Source: Clostridiales bacterium UBA1701 (GTDB lineage Bacteria; Bacillota; Clostridia; Oscillospirales; Oscillospiraceae). From it: DNA of 29,464 nt. This document shows positions 15,488-23,016 of this stretch, in pieces. Each line of letters opens with the position of its first letter. Position 1 is the stretch's first letter. The stretch is taken from positions 21,266 to 50,729 of the forward strand of contig DCJL01000002.1 in the NCBI GenBank assembly GCA_002320035.1. The letters run 5' to 3'. The notes below the pieces were generated by a model. It was not told the origin of the DNA. It did no database searches and saw only the letters and a program-made list of their open reading frames with translations. The position numbers and the translations under genes were made by a program.

Positions 15488-15529
15488 CGCATAAAACGCC
15501 CCCGCCTTCCGGCGGAGGCGTTTTATGCG
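15488..15529. terminator. Intrinsic terminator after rnfB
   Basis: CGCATAAAACGCC (15488-15500) pairs with GGCGTTTTATGCG (15517-15529), and an inner CCGCC/GGCGG closes on a TTCC loop. The GC core followed by TTTT within the 3' arm makes it a good terminator for the rnf operon. Confidence 0.85.
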
Positions 15530-15539
15530 TAATAGCCCA

Positions 15540-15576
15540 AAAGCCGCTGTTATCATGAGGTGAAAACAGCGGCTTT
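15540..15576. terminator. Second hairpin between rnfB and the acyl-CoA dehydrogenase gene
   Basis: A perfect 12-bp inverted repeat AAAGCCGCTGTT (15540-15551) and AACAGCGGCTTT (15565-15576) with a 13-base loop. Confidence 0.55.
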
Positions 15577-15589
15577 CTAACAGACAAGA

Positions 15590-15630
15590 ACATGGAGGCT
15601 CTCCTTTACAGGCGGGCCTCCATGTTTTTT
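15590..15630. terminator. Third hairpin, with a T-run on the plus strand
   Basis: ACATGGAGGC (15590-15599) pairs with GCCTCCATGT (15616-15625), followed by TTTTT. It lies only a few bases from the end of the convergent acyl-CoA dehydrogenase gene and protects it from rnf read-through. Confidence 0.7.
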
Positions 15631-15636
15631 ATGGGC

Positions 15637-16800
15637 TCACAGTTCCCGGAACCGGTTGGGCACCGCGTTGTAGATCCCGTTTGAGATAACGACTTTGCAA
15701 ATCTGGGAGGTGCCCTCGGCCACCGTCAGAAGCTGTGAGTCGCGCAGCATCCGCTCCACATCGCAGTGGCTGCGGAAGCCGCGGCTTCCGTGTATCAAGA
15801 CCGCGTCCTGGCATACCTTCTGGCACATTTCCGTGGAAAAAAGCTTCAGCGCGGCGGTTTCCAGTGTTGTGTTCATCCCGGCTCCGCTGGCATCGGCCAC
15901 ATGGTAGAGCATGTTCCGGGCCAGGCTGATATTGGTGTACATCTCTGCGACAGGAAAGCTTACTCCCTGGTAGGAGGATAGGGTTCTGCCAAAGTTGCCG
16001 TGATTGCTGGAAAATTCCACGGCCCGCTCAAAGGCCGCCTGGGCAAGGCCCACAGCAACCGCGGACAGGCCCAGGCGGCCGTAGTTCAGGGCTGTTTTTA
16101 TGGGGCGGTATCCCTCGTTCTCCTGGCCAATGAGCGCGTCCGGCGGAAGAAGGCAGTTCTTAAAGGTGATGGTGCCTGTGGGAGAATTGTTAAGGCCGAT
16201 CATGTCCTCGTTTTTGGAAATGATGACCCCATCGGCCCTGGCGTCCACATGGAACAGGCAGACCCAGCGGCTGCGGCTGTTGACGCTGGTTTTGGCATTG
16301 ACAATATACCCGTCCGCTACGCCCGCATTGGTTATCCAGCATTTGGAGCCGTTGAGCAGCCAGCCCTCCGGGCAGCGCTCGGCTATGGTATCCACGGTAA
16401 AGGCGTCGGAACCGCCTCGAGGCTCGGAGATGGCGAAGGTGAGCAACTTTTCTGCCCGGATGCCGGGAATAAGCCAGTCCCTCTTCTGCCTCTCATTTAC
16501 CAGATTCAGCATGGTGTAGCAGCAGGGAAGCATGTGGGCACAGAAAATCAGCCCAAGAGAGGCCATGCCCCGGGAAATCTCTTCAAGGAAGAGCACGCTT
16601 TCCACAAGACCAAGGCCAGCGCCGCCCAGCGCGCTGGGAAAGGGAAAGGAGCAAAAGCCCTTCTGCCCGATTTTACGGACAATTTCCAAAGGGTACTCTC
16701 CGCTGGCATCAAGCTGAGCCGCAATTGGGCTTATCTCCTGCTCAACAAAGTCCCGTATTTCACGCCGGAGGCTATTCTGTTGTTCTGAAAGAAAAAACAT
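15637..16800 (-). CDS. Acyl-CoA dehydrogenase, divergent paralogue
   Basis: A 387-residue FAD enzyme of the acyl-CoA dehydrogenase family. It has the N-terminal helical domain (FFLSEQQNSLRREIRDFVEQ), the middle beta domain with FAD-contact segments (AISEPRGGSDAFT and WITNAGVADGYIV) and the C-terminal helical domain, where E362 of VAEGTSQI is at the catalytic base position. It is clearly different from the acyl-CoA dehydrogenase at 18491 (for example Cys-rich FCAHMLPCCYTM in place of the usual segment), so a second substrate is likely. It lies 20 bases downstream of the regulator gene on the same strand, with AAAGGAGC about 9 bases before ATG 16800. It may share the Etf encoded at 19661-21466. 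Confidence 0.93.
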   Translation of the reverse strand: MFFLSEQQNSLRREIRDFVEQEISPIAAQLDASGEYPLEIVRKIGQKGFCSFPFPSALGGAGLGLVESVLFLEEISRGMASLGLIFCAHMLPCCYTMLNLVNERQKRDWLIPGIRAEKLLTFAISEPRGGSDAFTVDTIAERCPEGWLLNGSKCWITNAGVADGYIVNAKTSVNSRSRWVCLFHVDARADGVIISKNEDMIGLNNSPTGTITFKNCLLPPDALIGQENEGYRPIKTALNYGRLGLSAVAVGLAQAAFERAVEFSSNHGNFGRTLSSYQGVSFPVAEMYTNISLARNMLYHVADASGAGMNTTLETAALKLFSTEMCQKVCQDAVLIHGSRGFRSHCDVERMLRDSQLLTVAEGTSQICKVVISNGIYNAVPNRFREL

Positions 16801-16820
16801 TGTATGGGAGCTCCTTTATT

Positions 16821-18116
16821 TTAGGAATCAGTGCCGTCTGCGGCTACCACCAGGACACAGCGGGCGTAGCTGGCAGTCTCGCTGTACATTTCAACCTCCA
16901 AGGCATAGCCCGGGGACAGGGTCTGCGTTGTCTCGCAGGATATCATAAGCTCACAGGGGGTCGTGGCCACAGAAGAATAAAAGGTGCCGCTGATAAAGGC
17001 GCAGTCTTTTCCGAATCTCTCATTGCAGTAGCGCTTGGCAGCGGCGTTTATTATGCCTAAAAGCACATCGGTGGAGCTGCTCTTCCGACTGCCCAGCTGC
17101 ACGGAGTATACGCTGCGCTGGGTAGAGGAACTAATGTTCTCCAGTATGGGCAGATTCTCCTCCGGGCTGCCCGCTCCCGGGTTGTAATTATAGTAGCGGA
17201 GCACATCGTTGGCCGTGACGATGCCGGAGAGCATCTGGTCACGGGTGATATAGGCCACTGAGCACTCCTCGGAGATCATACGCTGCGCGATTTCGTGCAT
17301 GGGAGTGTCTTCACCGGCAGTAAACACATGACCCTGCGTTGAATACAGGCTGGAAATCTTTACTGAAGGAGAGGCTGTCAGGACGCCTGCTGCGTCAACC
17401 GTACCGCAGATGTGCATATTGTCATCCACCACGGCGCACATGGAACCCATGGAAAAAACGGGCCTGTAAGAACTGTACCAGTCTGCTACCACATCATTGT
17501 AATACAGATAGGGCGGCGTTCTCATCCACCTGTTGGCCATGTCCGAATCGGAAACCTGGCGGCCGCCGCTGGAGCCGGAGCGGAGATAATTGAGTACGGT
17601 GCTGCCGTCCTGCATGGAAGTAAGGACGCAGACTCCGTGTTCCCTGGCGGTGGCCAGCAGCGCTTCCCCCGGCTGAGTGCCGCATGTGAGAATAACATTA
17701 GCTCCATGGGATACGGCAAAAAAAAGCAGGTCCGGCCGGTCCCCTACGATGCACAGGGCGTTCTCGCCTGCGCTGAGAAGGCAGCCTTTAAACTGGTCAA
17801 GGCTGCCGTCGCCAAGGATGAGCCGCCCGATGGGCACGTCCGCAAATTCTTCCCCGGCCAAGACGCAGAGGCCCAGCCTACCTATTTCGTCGGACAAAAG
17901 CGTGGGCCTTGCATCAGAAAAAACATCCTGCTGGAGACGCACGGTCCCTGCTCTGGATTTTGTCTCCACCAGCTTCCGTTCTTCGGCATATTTTATGGCT
18001 TTATAAGCGGTTCCCTCACTGACATTCAGATCCCTTGCCAGATTCCGCACGGAAACCTTCGCCCCGGCAGGAAGGGTGCTTATATAGTCTATTATTTTTT
18101 CCTTTTTTCCCGACAC
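16821..18116 (-). CDS. Winged-helix/DRTGG/CBS/hotdog regulator (YtoI-like), putative acyl-CoA-responsive
   Basis: A 431-residue protein with four parts: GntR-type winged helix (about 1-60; VSVRNLARDLNVSEGTAYKAI), DRTGG domain (about 75-180), a CBS pair (about 195-320; HVFTAGEDTPMHEIAQRM...GIVTANDVLRYYN) and a C-terminal hotdog thioesterase-like domain (about 325-431). This is the architecture of Bacillus YtoI. The hotdog domain and the two flanking acyl-CoA dehydrogenase genes suggest it senses an acyl-CoA; CBS and DRTGG parts may bind nucleotide. I chose GTG 18116 because family members start there and because a promoter for this gene overlaps the longer possible start at 18221. Its ribosome binding site (GGTG) is weak, so ATG 18158 remains possible. 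Confidence 0.82.
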   Translation of the reverse strand: MSGKKEKIIDYISTLPAGAKVSVRNLARDLNVSEGTAYKAIKYAEERKLVETKSRAGTVRLQQDVFSDARPTLLSDEIGRLGLCVLAGEEFADVPIGRLILGDGSLDQFKGCLLSAGENALCIVGDRPDLLFFAVSHGANVILTCGTQPGEALLATAREHGVCVLTSMQDGSTVLNYLRSGSSGGRQVSDSDMANRWMRTPPYLYYNDVVADWYSSYRPVFSMGSMCAVVDDNMHICGTVDAAGVLTASPSVKISSLYSTQGHVFTAGEDTPMHEIAQRMISEECSVAYITRDQMLSGIVTANDVLRYYNYNPGAGSPEENLPILENISSSTQRSVYSVQLGSRKSSSTDVLLGIINAAAKRYCNERFGKDCAFISGTFYSSVATTPCELMISCETTQTLSPGYALEVEMYSETASYARCVLVVAADGTDS

Positions 18117-18132
18117 AACTTGCACCAGCTTT

Positions 18133-18168
18133 ACAGCAAAATAAAAACAAGCTGCCATAAGGGGCAGC
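18133..18168 (-). terminator. Possible attenuator in the regulator's leader
   Basis: On the minus strand GCTGCC-CCTTAT-GGCAGC (18168-18151) is followed at once by TTGTTTTTATTTT. It lies between the predicted transcription start (about 18186) and the GTG start, so it could end transcription early. The stem has only six pairs. Confidence 0.4.
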
Positions 18169-18192
18169 AAAATACCACTTGTTTCATGCAAT

Positions 18193-18221
18193 AATATAAC
18201 AGACTGACACAGAACTGTCAA
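18193..18221 (-). promoter_or_regulatory. Promoter of the regulator-acyl-CoA dehydrogenase operon
   Basis: Read on the minus strand, a perfect TTGACA (18221-18216), 17 bases, then TATATT (18198-18193). A short repeat TGACA-N6-TGTCA (18205-18220) overlaps the -35 box and may be an operator. The position rules out translation starting at 18221. Confidence 0.65.
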
Positions 18222-18278
18222 TACTGTTTGAATTGAAGCCCAAAAGTGTTATTGCTGAAAAAGAAACAATGTGCTGAA

Positions 18279-18296
18279 TTTGTCTAAACTGACAAA
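18279..18296. promoter_or_regulatory. Inverted repeat between the two divergent promoters
   Basis: TTTGTC-N6-GACAAA. Its central part GTCTAAAC recurs at 18350-18357, over the -10 and start region of the rightward promoter. These repeats are candidate sites for the YtoI-like regulator; the assignment is inference from position. Confidence 0.4.
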
Positions 18297-18322
18297 ACTG
18301 TACAGAAAAGTAAGTTAAGTCA

Positions 18323-18351
18323 TTGACAAAGCAAATATTAAATGATACAGT
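18323..18351 (+). promoter_or_regulatory. Promoter of the acyl-CoA dehydrogenase/Etf/CoA-transferase operon
   Basis: A perfect TTGACA (18323-18328), 17 bases, then TACAGT (18346-18351). The predicted start is near 18358, giving a leader of about 133 bases. Confidence 0.6.
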
Positions 18352-18368
18352 CTAAACAGCAAAAGGAA

Positions 18369-18462
18369 CCTGAAGCGTTTAAAGTTTTGCGCATTTTCTG
18401 ACACATGGAAAATATAACAGAAAAAAGAAACAGAAAACGCAAAATCAGGTAATTCTGTTATA
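18369..18462 (+). ncRNA. Structured 5' leader with pseudoknot-capable pairing
   Basis: Three consecutive segments, CCTGA (18369-18373), TTTTGCG (18385-18391) and TTTTCTG (18394-18400), pair in order with one continuous 3' arm, 18431-18449. Inside the hairpin loop, TATAACAGAA (18413-18422) pairs perfectly with TTCTGTTATA (18453-18462) beyond the stem, which gives an H-type pseudoknot close to the ribosome binding site (AAGGAGG at 18478-18484). CAGAAAA also occurs at 18418-18424, giving TTTTCTG a second, exclusive partner. I know no named riboswitch with this layout. The pairing is visible in the sequence; regulation is inference. Confidence 0.45.
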
Positions 18463-18490
18463 GCACAGACAAAATTAAGGAGGAAGAAAA

Positions 18491-19624
18491 ATGCTGATCC
18501 AACTGACCGAGGAGCAGAAAATGCTCCGCGACATGGCCCGCGAATTTACCCGCAACGAGATCGCTCCCAGAGATAAGTGGATGGACGACAACGGCTTTGA
18601 CTGGGATCTTTGCAAAAAGATAACCGAGGCCGGCTTTATGGGCGCCAATATCCCCGAGCAGTACGGCGGCGGAGGCGGCGGAATAGTGGACACCACCATT
18701 ATCGCTCAGGAATTTGCCAAGGGGAGCGCCAGTATTGCGACCTTTATGGGCGGCCACTGGCTGGCCTCCAATCTGATTCTTGAAAACGGCACCGAGGAGC
18801 AGCGGCAGAAGTATATGCCCGAGGCGGTTTCCGGCAAGATTTTTGCGTTCGGCCTGACCGAGGCGGGCGCCGGCTCTGACGCGGCCGGTATCAAGTCTCA
18901 GGCTGTTGAGACAGAGGACGGCTGGCTGCTCAACGGCAGCAAGGCATGGATAACCAATTCCGGCGTAGCCGACTATTACATAATTCTGGCCATGACCGAT
19001 CCCGAGCAGGGCACCGCAGGTATCTCCGCTTTCATTCTGCCCAAGGACGCCGAGGGACTGGCAGTAGGCAAGTTTGAGGAAAAGATGGGCGTGCGCGGCT
19101 CCGCTACCTGTGAGCTGGCGTTCAACAATATCAAGCTCCCCAAGGAAGCGCTTCTGGGCGTGCGCGGCAAGGGCTTCAAGATGGCAATGCAGACTCTGGA
19201 TATCGGCCGCATAAGCGCCGCTGCCGTCTGTGCCGGCATTTCGGAGCATGCGATGAACCTGGCCAAGGCCTACGCCAACGAGCGCACCGCATTCGGTAAA
19301 CCCATTAAGGCTTTCCAGGGTCTGGCCTTCCGTTTTGCTGATATGTATGCCGAGATAAAGGCAATGGAGCTTCTGGCCTATGAGGCTGCCACCACGAAGG
19401 ACGCCGGCGGGCGCTGCACGCTTGACGCCGCCGCCGCAAAGCTCTTTGCAACCGAAAAGGGCATCCAGATCTGCCTGCAGGCCCAGGCTGTCTTTGGCGG
19501 CAACGGCATGAGCAAGGAGTACGACATTGAACGCCTGGTTCGCGATATCCGGGTATGGTCCGTTATGGAAGGCAGTACCGAGATCCTGCGCATGATCGTC
19601 AGCGGGACGGTTCTCTCAAAGTAA
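18491..19624 (+). CDS. Short-chain acyl-CoA dehydrogenase (butyryl-CoA dehydrogenase type)
   Basis: A 377-residue FAD enzyme, the first gene of a seven-gene operon. The family segments are all present: FGLTEAGAGSDAAG and WITNSGVADYYIILA at the flavin, RTAFGKPIKAFQGLAFRFADM in the C-terminal domain, and the catalytic Glu E360 in VMEGSTEI. With the Etf pair encoded next door it most likely forms a Bcd-Etf type complex that reduces an enoyl-CoA with NADH while also reducing ferredoxin. Length and motifs match butyryl-CoA dehydrogenases, but the chain length or substituent of its substrate is not fixed by what I can see. The start has a perfect AAGGAGG. Confidence 0.93.
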   Translation: MLIQLTEEQKMLRDMAREFTRNEIAPRDKWMDDNGFDWDLCKKITEAGFMGANIPEQYGGGGGGIVDTTIIAQEFAKGSASIATFMGGHWLASNLILENGTEEQRQKYMPEAVSGKIFAFGLTEAGAGSDAAGIKSQAVETEDGWLLNGSKAWITNSGVADYYIILAMTDPEQGTAGISAFILPKDAEGLAVGKFEEKMGVRGSATCELAFNNIKLPKEALLGVRGKGFKMAMQTLDIGRISAAAVCAGISEHAMNLAKAYANERTAFGKPIKAFQGLAFRFADMYAEIKAMELLAYEAATTKDAGGRCTLDAAAAKLFATEKGIQICLQAQAVFGGNGMSKEYDIERLVRDIRVWSVMEGSTEILRMIVSGTVLSK

Positions 19625-19660
19625 GCTTGACACAACGAACAAAGTCTGGAGAAAGATAGA

Positions 19661-20446
19661 ATGAAGATATTGGTATTTGTAAAACAAGTACCGGATACCG
19701 ACGATGTGCGGCTGGATCCACGTACCGGCAATCTGATGCGCGACGGTGTTCAGAGCATCATCAATCCATTTGACGCCAACGGCGTTGAAGCCGCGCTGCA
19801 GCTTAAAGCCCAGTGCGGCGGCCAGGTTGTAGCCATAAGCATGGGGCCGCCTCAGGCGGACGATGTGCTGAAAAAGGCGCTGGCCATGGGCTGTGATGAG
19901 TCTGTGCTGATAAGCGACAGGGCGCTGGGCGGGGCGGATACGCTGGCAACAGGCTATCCTCTTGCCAAAGCGGCTGAAAAAATAGGCGATTATGACCTGA
20001 TTATCTGCGGCCGCCATGCCACCGACGCGGAAACCGCCCAGACCGGCCCTATTATTGCCGCTTTTCTTGGCATTCCCCAGGTCACCCTGGTGGATAAGCT
20101 GAGCGTTGAGGACGGCTTCGCCATCTGCCGTCGGCTTCTGCCGGACAGATATGAGACCGTCAAGGTCAAGCTTCCCGCTCTTGTAACTGTATGCAGCGAG
20201 ATAAATACGCCCAGATACCCCACGCCCATCAACATCATGAAGGCGCTGAAAAAACCCCGGGCCGTGTGGAACGCCGCAGATTTGGGCTGCGAGCCGGATA
20301 TGATCGGTATTCCCGGTTCCCCCTCGTCCAACAAGAAAATCTTTGAGCCGCCCAAGCGTATGACGGAAACCATATTTTTCCAGGGCGACGCGGAGGCCGT
20401 GGCCAGGGCGATTGCGGACGCGCTGGAAGCGGAAAAAATAATTTAG
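19661..20446 (+). CDS. etfB: Electron transfer flavoprotein beta subunit
   Basis: A 261-residue EtfB. The N-terminus MKILVFVKQVPDTDDVRLDP is diagnostic. The nucleotide-binding loop reads DAETAQTGP, close to the D-G-D-T-A-Q-V-G-P form of bifurcating Etfs that hold FAD here, rather than the N-x-x-N-Q-T-G form of AMP-binding mitochondrial-type Etfs. It should receive NADH electrons and split them between the acyl-CoA dehydrogenase and ferredoxin, the latter re-oxidised by the Rnf complex encoded 4 kb upstream. It lies 36 bases after the dehydrogenase and 12 bases before etfA, within the same operon. Confidence 0.95.
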   Translation: MKILVFVKQVPDTDDVRLDPRTGNLMRDGVQSIINPFDANGVEAALQLKAQCGGQVVAISMGPPQADDVLKKALAMGCDESVLISDRALGGADTLATGYPLAKAAEKIGDYDLIICGRHATDAETAQTGPIIAAFLGIPQVTLVDKLSVEDGFAICRRLLPDRYETVKVKLPALVTVCSEINTPRYPTPINIMKALKKPRAVWNAADLGCEPDMIGIPGSPSSNKKIFEPPKRMTETIFFQGDAEAVARAIADALEAEKII

Positions 20447-20458
20447 GGAGGCGGACAC

Positions 20459-21466
20459 ATGGCGAAAGAAGATTATAAAGGCATATGGGTGTTCGCCGAG
20501 CAGGAAAACGGCGTCCTCTCTGAGACCACTTTTGAGCTGCTGGCAAAATCTGCAGATTTGAAGGAAAAGCTCGGCGGGAAAGACGAGATCACGGCAGTTG
20601 TGCTGGGAGACGATGCGGCGGCTTTTGCTTCCACCCTGTATTCCTATGGGGCGGAAAAGGTGATAGCTGCTGAGCACGCCAACCTGGGCCAGTACAGCGC
20701 GCGGCCTTATGCCGAGGTGCTGACAGCGCTTTCGGAAAAGTATAAGCCCTCCATCTTTCTGTTTCCCGCCAGCCCTCTGGGGAGGGACCTGGCACCCCGG
20801 GTCATGTGCCAGCTGCGCACCGGACTTACGGCGGATGCCATAGACCTGGATGTGGATGAGGACGGCGTTTTCGTCCAGACCACCCCAAACTTCGGCGGAA
20901 ACATACTCTCTCATATTTGTATCATGGAAAAGCGGCCCCAGATGGTCACTGTCCACCCCAAGGTGTTTTCTCCCATCAGCCCCATTGAGGGAGCCGCTGG
21001 CGAGCTTATCCTTGAAAAGCCTGAGGTGGAGGCAGATGACTGCTACATTCTGCTCGAAACCGAAAAGCGTGTCTTTGAGGGAAAACCGATTGCGGATTGC
21101 TCCGTGCTGGTATCCGGCGGGCGAGGCATAAAAAGCCAGGCCGACCTGGATATGCTCCGGGAACTGGCGGCGCTTCTGGGAGGCGAGCTGGCCAGCTCAA
21201 GACCCCTTGTGGACAACGGATGGCTGCCTCATGAGAAACAGATCGGGCAGTCCGGCACGACGACCAAGCCGGATTTTATCCTGAATGTGGCGGTGTCCGG
21301 CTCTGTGCAGTATCTGGCTGGCATGCAGAACGCTAAGTGCATCATGAGCATCAACCATGTGGCCAGCGCTCCCATATGGGATGTTTCCCACTATGGCGCC
21401 GTGATGGATTATTCCAAGCTGATCCCCGCCCTGATAGCGGAGATCAAAGCCAGAAAGGGCCTGTAA
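20459..21466 (+). CDS. etfA: Electron transfer flavoprotein alpha subunit
   Basis: A 335-residue EtfA. The C-terminal FAD domain has VLVSGGRGIKS, SRPLVDNGW and QIGQSG, all standard. Two usually well-conserved FAD-contact places differ: the GISGAIQH segment reads AVSGSVQY (Tyr285 in place of His), and the following AIN-x-D reads SINHVASAPIW, without the Asp. Flavin redox tuning in this Etf may therefore differ from that of model enzymes. The start follows a GGGAGG ribosome binding site. The next gene lies 66 bases away. Confidence 0.94.
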   Translation: MAKEDYKGIWVFAEQENGVLSETTFELLAKSADLKEKLGGKDEITAVVLGDDAAAFASTLYSYGAEKVIAAEHANLGQYSARPYAEVLTALSEKYKPSIFLFPASPLGRDLAPRVMCQLRTGLTADAIDLDVDEDGVFVQTTPNFGGNILSHICIMEKRPQMVTVHPKVFSPISPIEGAAGELILEKPEVEADDCYILLETEKRVFEGKPIADCSVLVSGGRGIKSQADLDMLRELAALLGGELASSRPLVDNGWLPHEKQIGQSGTTTKPDFILNVAVSGSVQYLAGMQNAKCIMSINHVASAPIWDVSHYGAVMDYSKLIPALIAEIKARKGL

Positions 21467-21532
21467 GATGATTGCCGGGCCGAAACCGGACCGGTGAGAA
21501 TAAAACACATATTTATTATAGGAGGTAGAGCA

Positions 21533-22327
21533 ATGGAACTGCAGAAACTTATTTACACAGTGGAAGACGGTATTGCCGTCGTAACCATGAACTACATGAA
21601 GAACCTCAACGCGATCGATGAACAGATGGCGGACGAGCTCATGTATGTTGTGGACGCCGCTGAGAAGGATCCCAATGTTAAGGTCCTGGTCCTCAAGGGC
21701 ACCGACAGAGCGTTCTCTGCCGGTGGCGACATCGGCTATTTCTATCAGCTGATCCAGGCCGGCGGCGAGGTCAACATGGATGGCCTTATCGCGAAGGTCG
21801 GCGTCGTGGCCGACGGCCTGAAGAAGATGAGCAAAATGGTCATCACTTCTGTTTGCGGCGCTGCTGCCGGCGCCGGCGTGAGCCTGGCTCTGGGCGGCGA
21901 CTTCATGATCTGCGCTGACAACGCCAAGTTTATCCTGGCTTTTGTTAATCTGGGTCTTGTTCCCGACACCGGCGCCACCTACCTGCTGGCCAAGAGCATC
22001 GGCACTGCCCGCGCCCTTGAGCTGGCGGCTACCGGCCGTCCCGTAGGCGCCGAAGAGGCGAAGGCGCTGGGCCTGGCCTATAAGGTTACTACCAAGGAAG
22101 AACTGGACGAGGTCACCATGAAGTTTGCCCGCAAGCTGGCTGCTGGCCCCCTGCTGTCCTACAAGAACATTAAGAAGCAGATTTACGATACCTGCTATGC
22201 CGACTATAAGAAGTGGCTGGATGAGACTGAGATTCCCACTCAGCGTGAGTGCGCCGCTTCCATGGACTTCCAGGAAGGCTGCAAGGCTTTCATAGAGAAG
22301 CGCAAGGCTGTTTTTGAAGGCAAGTAA
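21533..22327 (+). CDS. Crotonase family protein, enoyl-CoA isomerase-like
   Basis: A 264-residue crotonase-fold enzyme. The CoA/oxyanion segment FSAGGDIGYF is present. The two glutamates that define enoyl-CoA hydratases are replaced by S117 (in GAGVSLAL) and F137 (in ILAFVNLG). An Asp, D145 in LVPDTGATYLL, occupies the position used by isomerases such as PaaG. It is thus more likely a double-bond isomerase, or an enzyme of related chemistry, than a classic crotonase. A perfect AGGAGG (21520-21525) fixes the start at 21533. Its place between etfA and a carboxylate transporter suggests that it prepares the enoyl-CoA for the dehydrogenase. Confidence 0.9.
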   Translation: MELQKLIYTVEDGIAVVTMNYMKNLNAIDEQMADELMYVVDAAEKDPNVKVLVLKGTDRAFSAGGDIGYFYQLIQAGGEVNMDGLIAKVGVVADGLKKMSKMVITSVCGAAAGAGVSLALGGDFMICADNAKFILAFVNLGLVPDTGATYLLAKSIGTARALELAATGRPVGAEEAKALGLAYKVTTKEELDEVTMKFARKLAAGPLLSYKNIKKQIYDTCYADYKKWLDETEIPTQRECAASMDFQEGCKAFIEKRKAVFEGK

Positions 22328-22360
22328 TCCCCCACAAATAATATAAAATAGGAGATTATT

Positions 22361-22981
22361 ATGGAACATCACGCTGCATCACCGACTCCCGGCGGACTGG
22401 TTGCGTTCGCTGTGGCATGCTATACCTTCGTAGGCGTATTTGCCGGCCTTGTACCGGGAGAAGGTCTCTTTCTTCTCGGCTGCTGGCTTTTGGGCGGCTT
22501 TGTGGTACAGATCCTCGTGGCAAGCAAGGAAATTGACCACGGCGTACAGCTGGGCGGCAACGTATTCCTGTTCTTCCAGGGCTTCTTCATGCTCACCGGC
22601 GCAATAAGCAGCATGGCCAAGTACCTCTGCCTGTACGTGTGGGAGACTCCCTTCAACACCATGGCGGAAGGCTTTGGTTGGCTGGCCTGCACCATCGCCC
22701 TCATCCTGTGGACGCCCGGCTACCTCAAGACCGCAAACAAGCCCTTTGCTACCGCTGTCGTTTTCACCGACGTCGCCCTCATCGGCGTGGTTCTTAACGA
22801 CATGTACCTCCTTGGCGCTGCGGCTTCCATCGTGAAGCCCGTCGTGGCCATCTGCCTTGCCATTGCTGGTACTCTGGGCATCTACGTTGCCAGTGCCATC
22901 CAGCTTAACTCCTGCTTCGGCAGGACGGTTCTCCCGCTGGGTTCTCCCTGGATCAGGGACAAGGCGACAGATCACGCATAA
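22361..22981 (+). CDS. AceTr/SatP (GPR1/FUN34/YaaH) family carboxylate transporter
   Basis: A 206-residue protein with six hydrophobic helices. It begins with a form of the family's NPAPLGL motif (ASPTPGGLVAFAVACYTF) and has the FFQGFFMLTGA segment of acetate/succinate permeases. Family members move acetate, propionate or succinate with protons. The operon context suggests import of the acid activated by the CoA-transferase, or export of the reduced product or of acetate released by the transferase. The motif deviates (Asn to Ser, Leu to Gly), so substrate choice may differ from E. coli SatP. Confidence 0.88.
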   Translation: MEHHAASPTPGGLVAFAVACYTFVGVFAGLVPGEGLFLLGCWLLGGFVVQILVASKEIDHGVQLGGNVFLFFQGFFMLTGAISSMAKYLCLYVWETPFNTMAEGFGWLACTIALILWTPGYLKTANKPFATAVVFTDVALIGVVLNDMYLLGAAASIVKPVVAICLAIAGTLGIYVASAIQLNSCFGRTVLPLGSPWIRDKATDHA

Positions 22982-23016
22982 AAATCTGAACTTTAACAAC
23001 GAAAGGTGGAAGTCAA

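Noticed and set aside
18117..18221. Upstream ATG (18221) as the start of the YtoI-like regulator, giving a membrane-like N-terminus
   Set aside because: The ATG lies inside the -35 box of a good promoter for this gene, and relatives begin at the winged helix.
19616..20956. 446-codon antisense frame across etfB and etfA
   Set aside because: It crosses two firmly identified genes and has no start signal.
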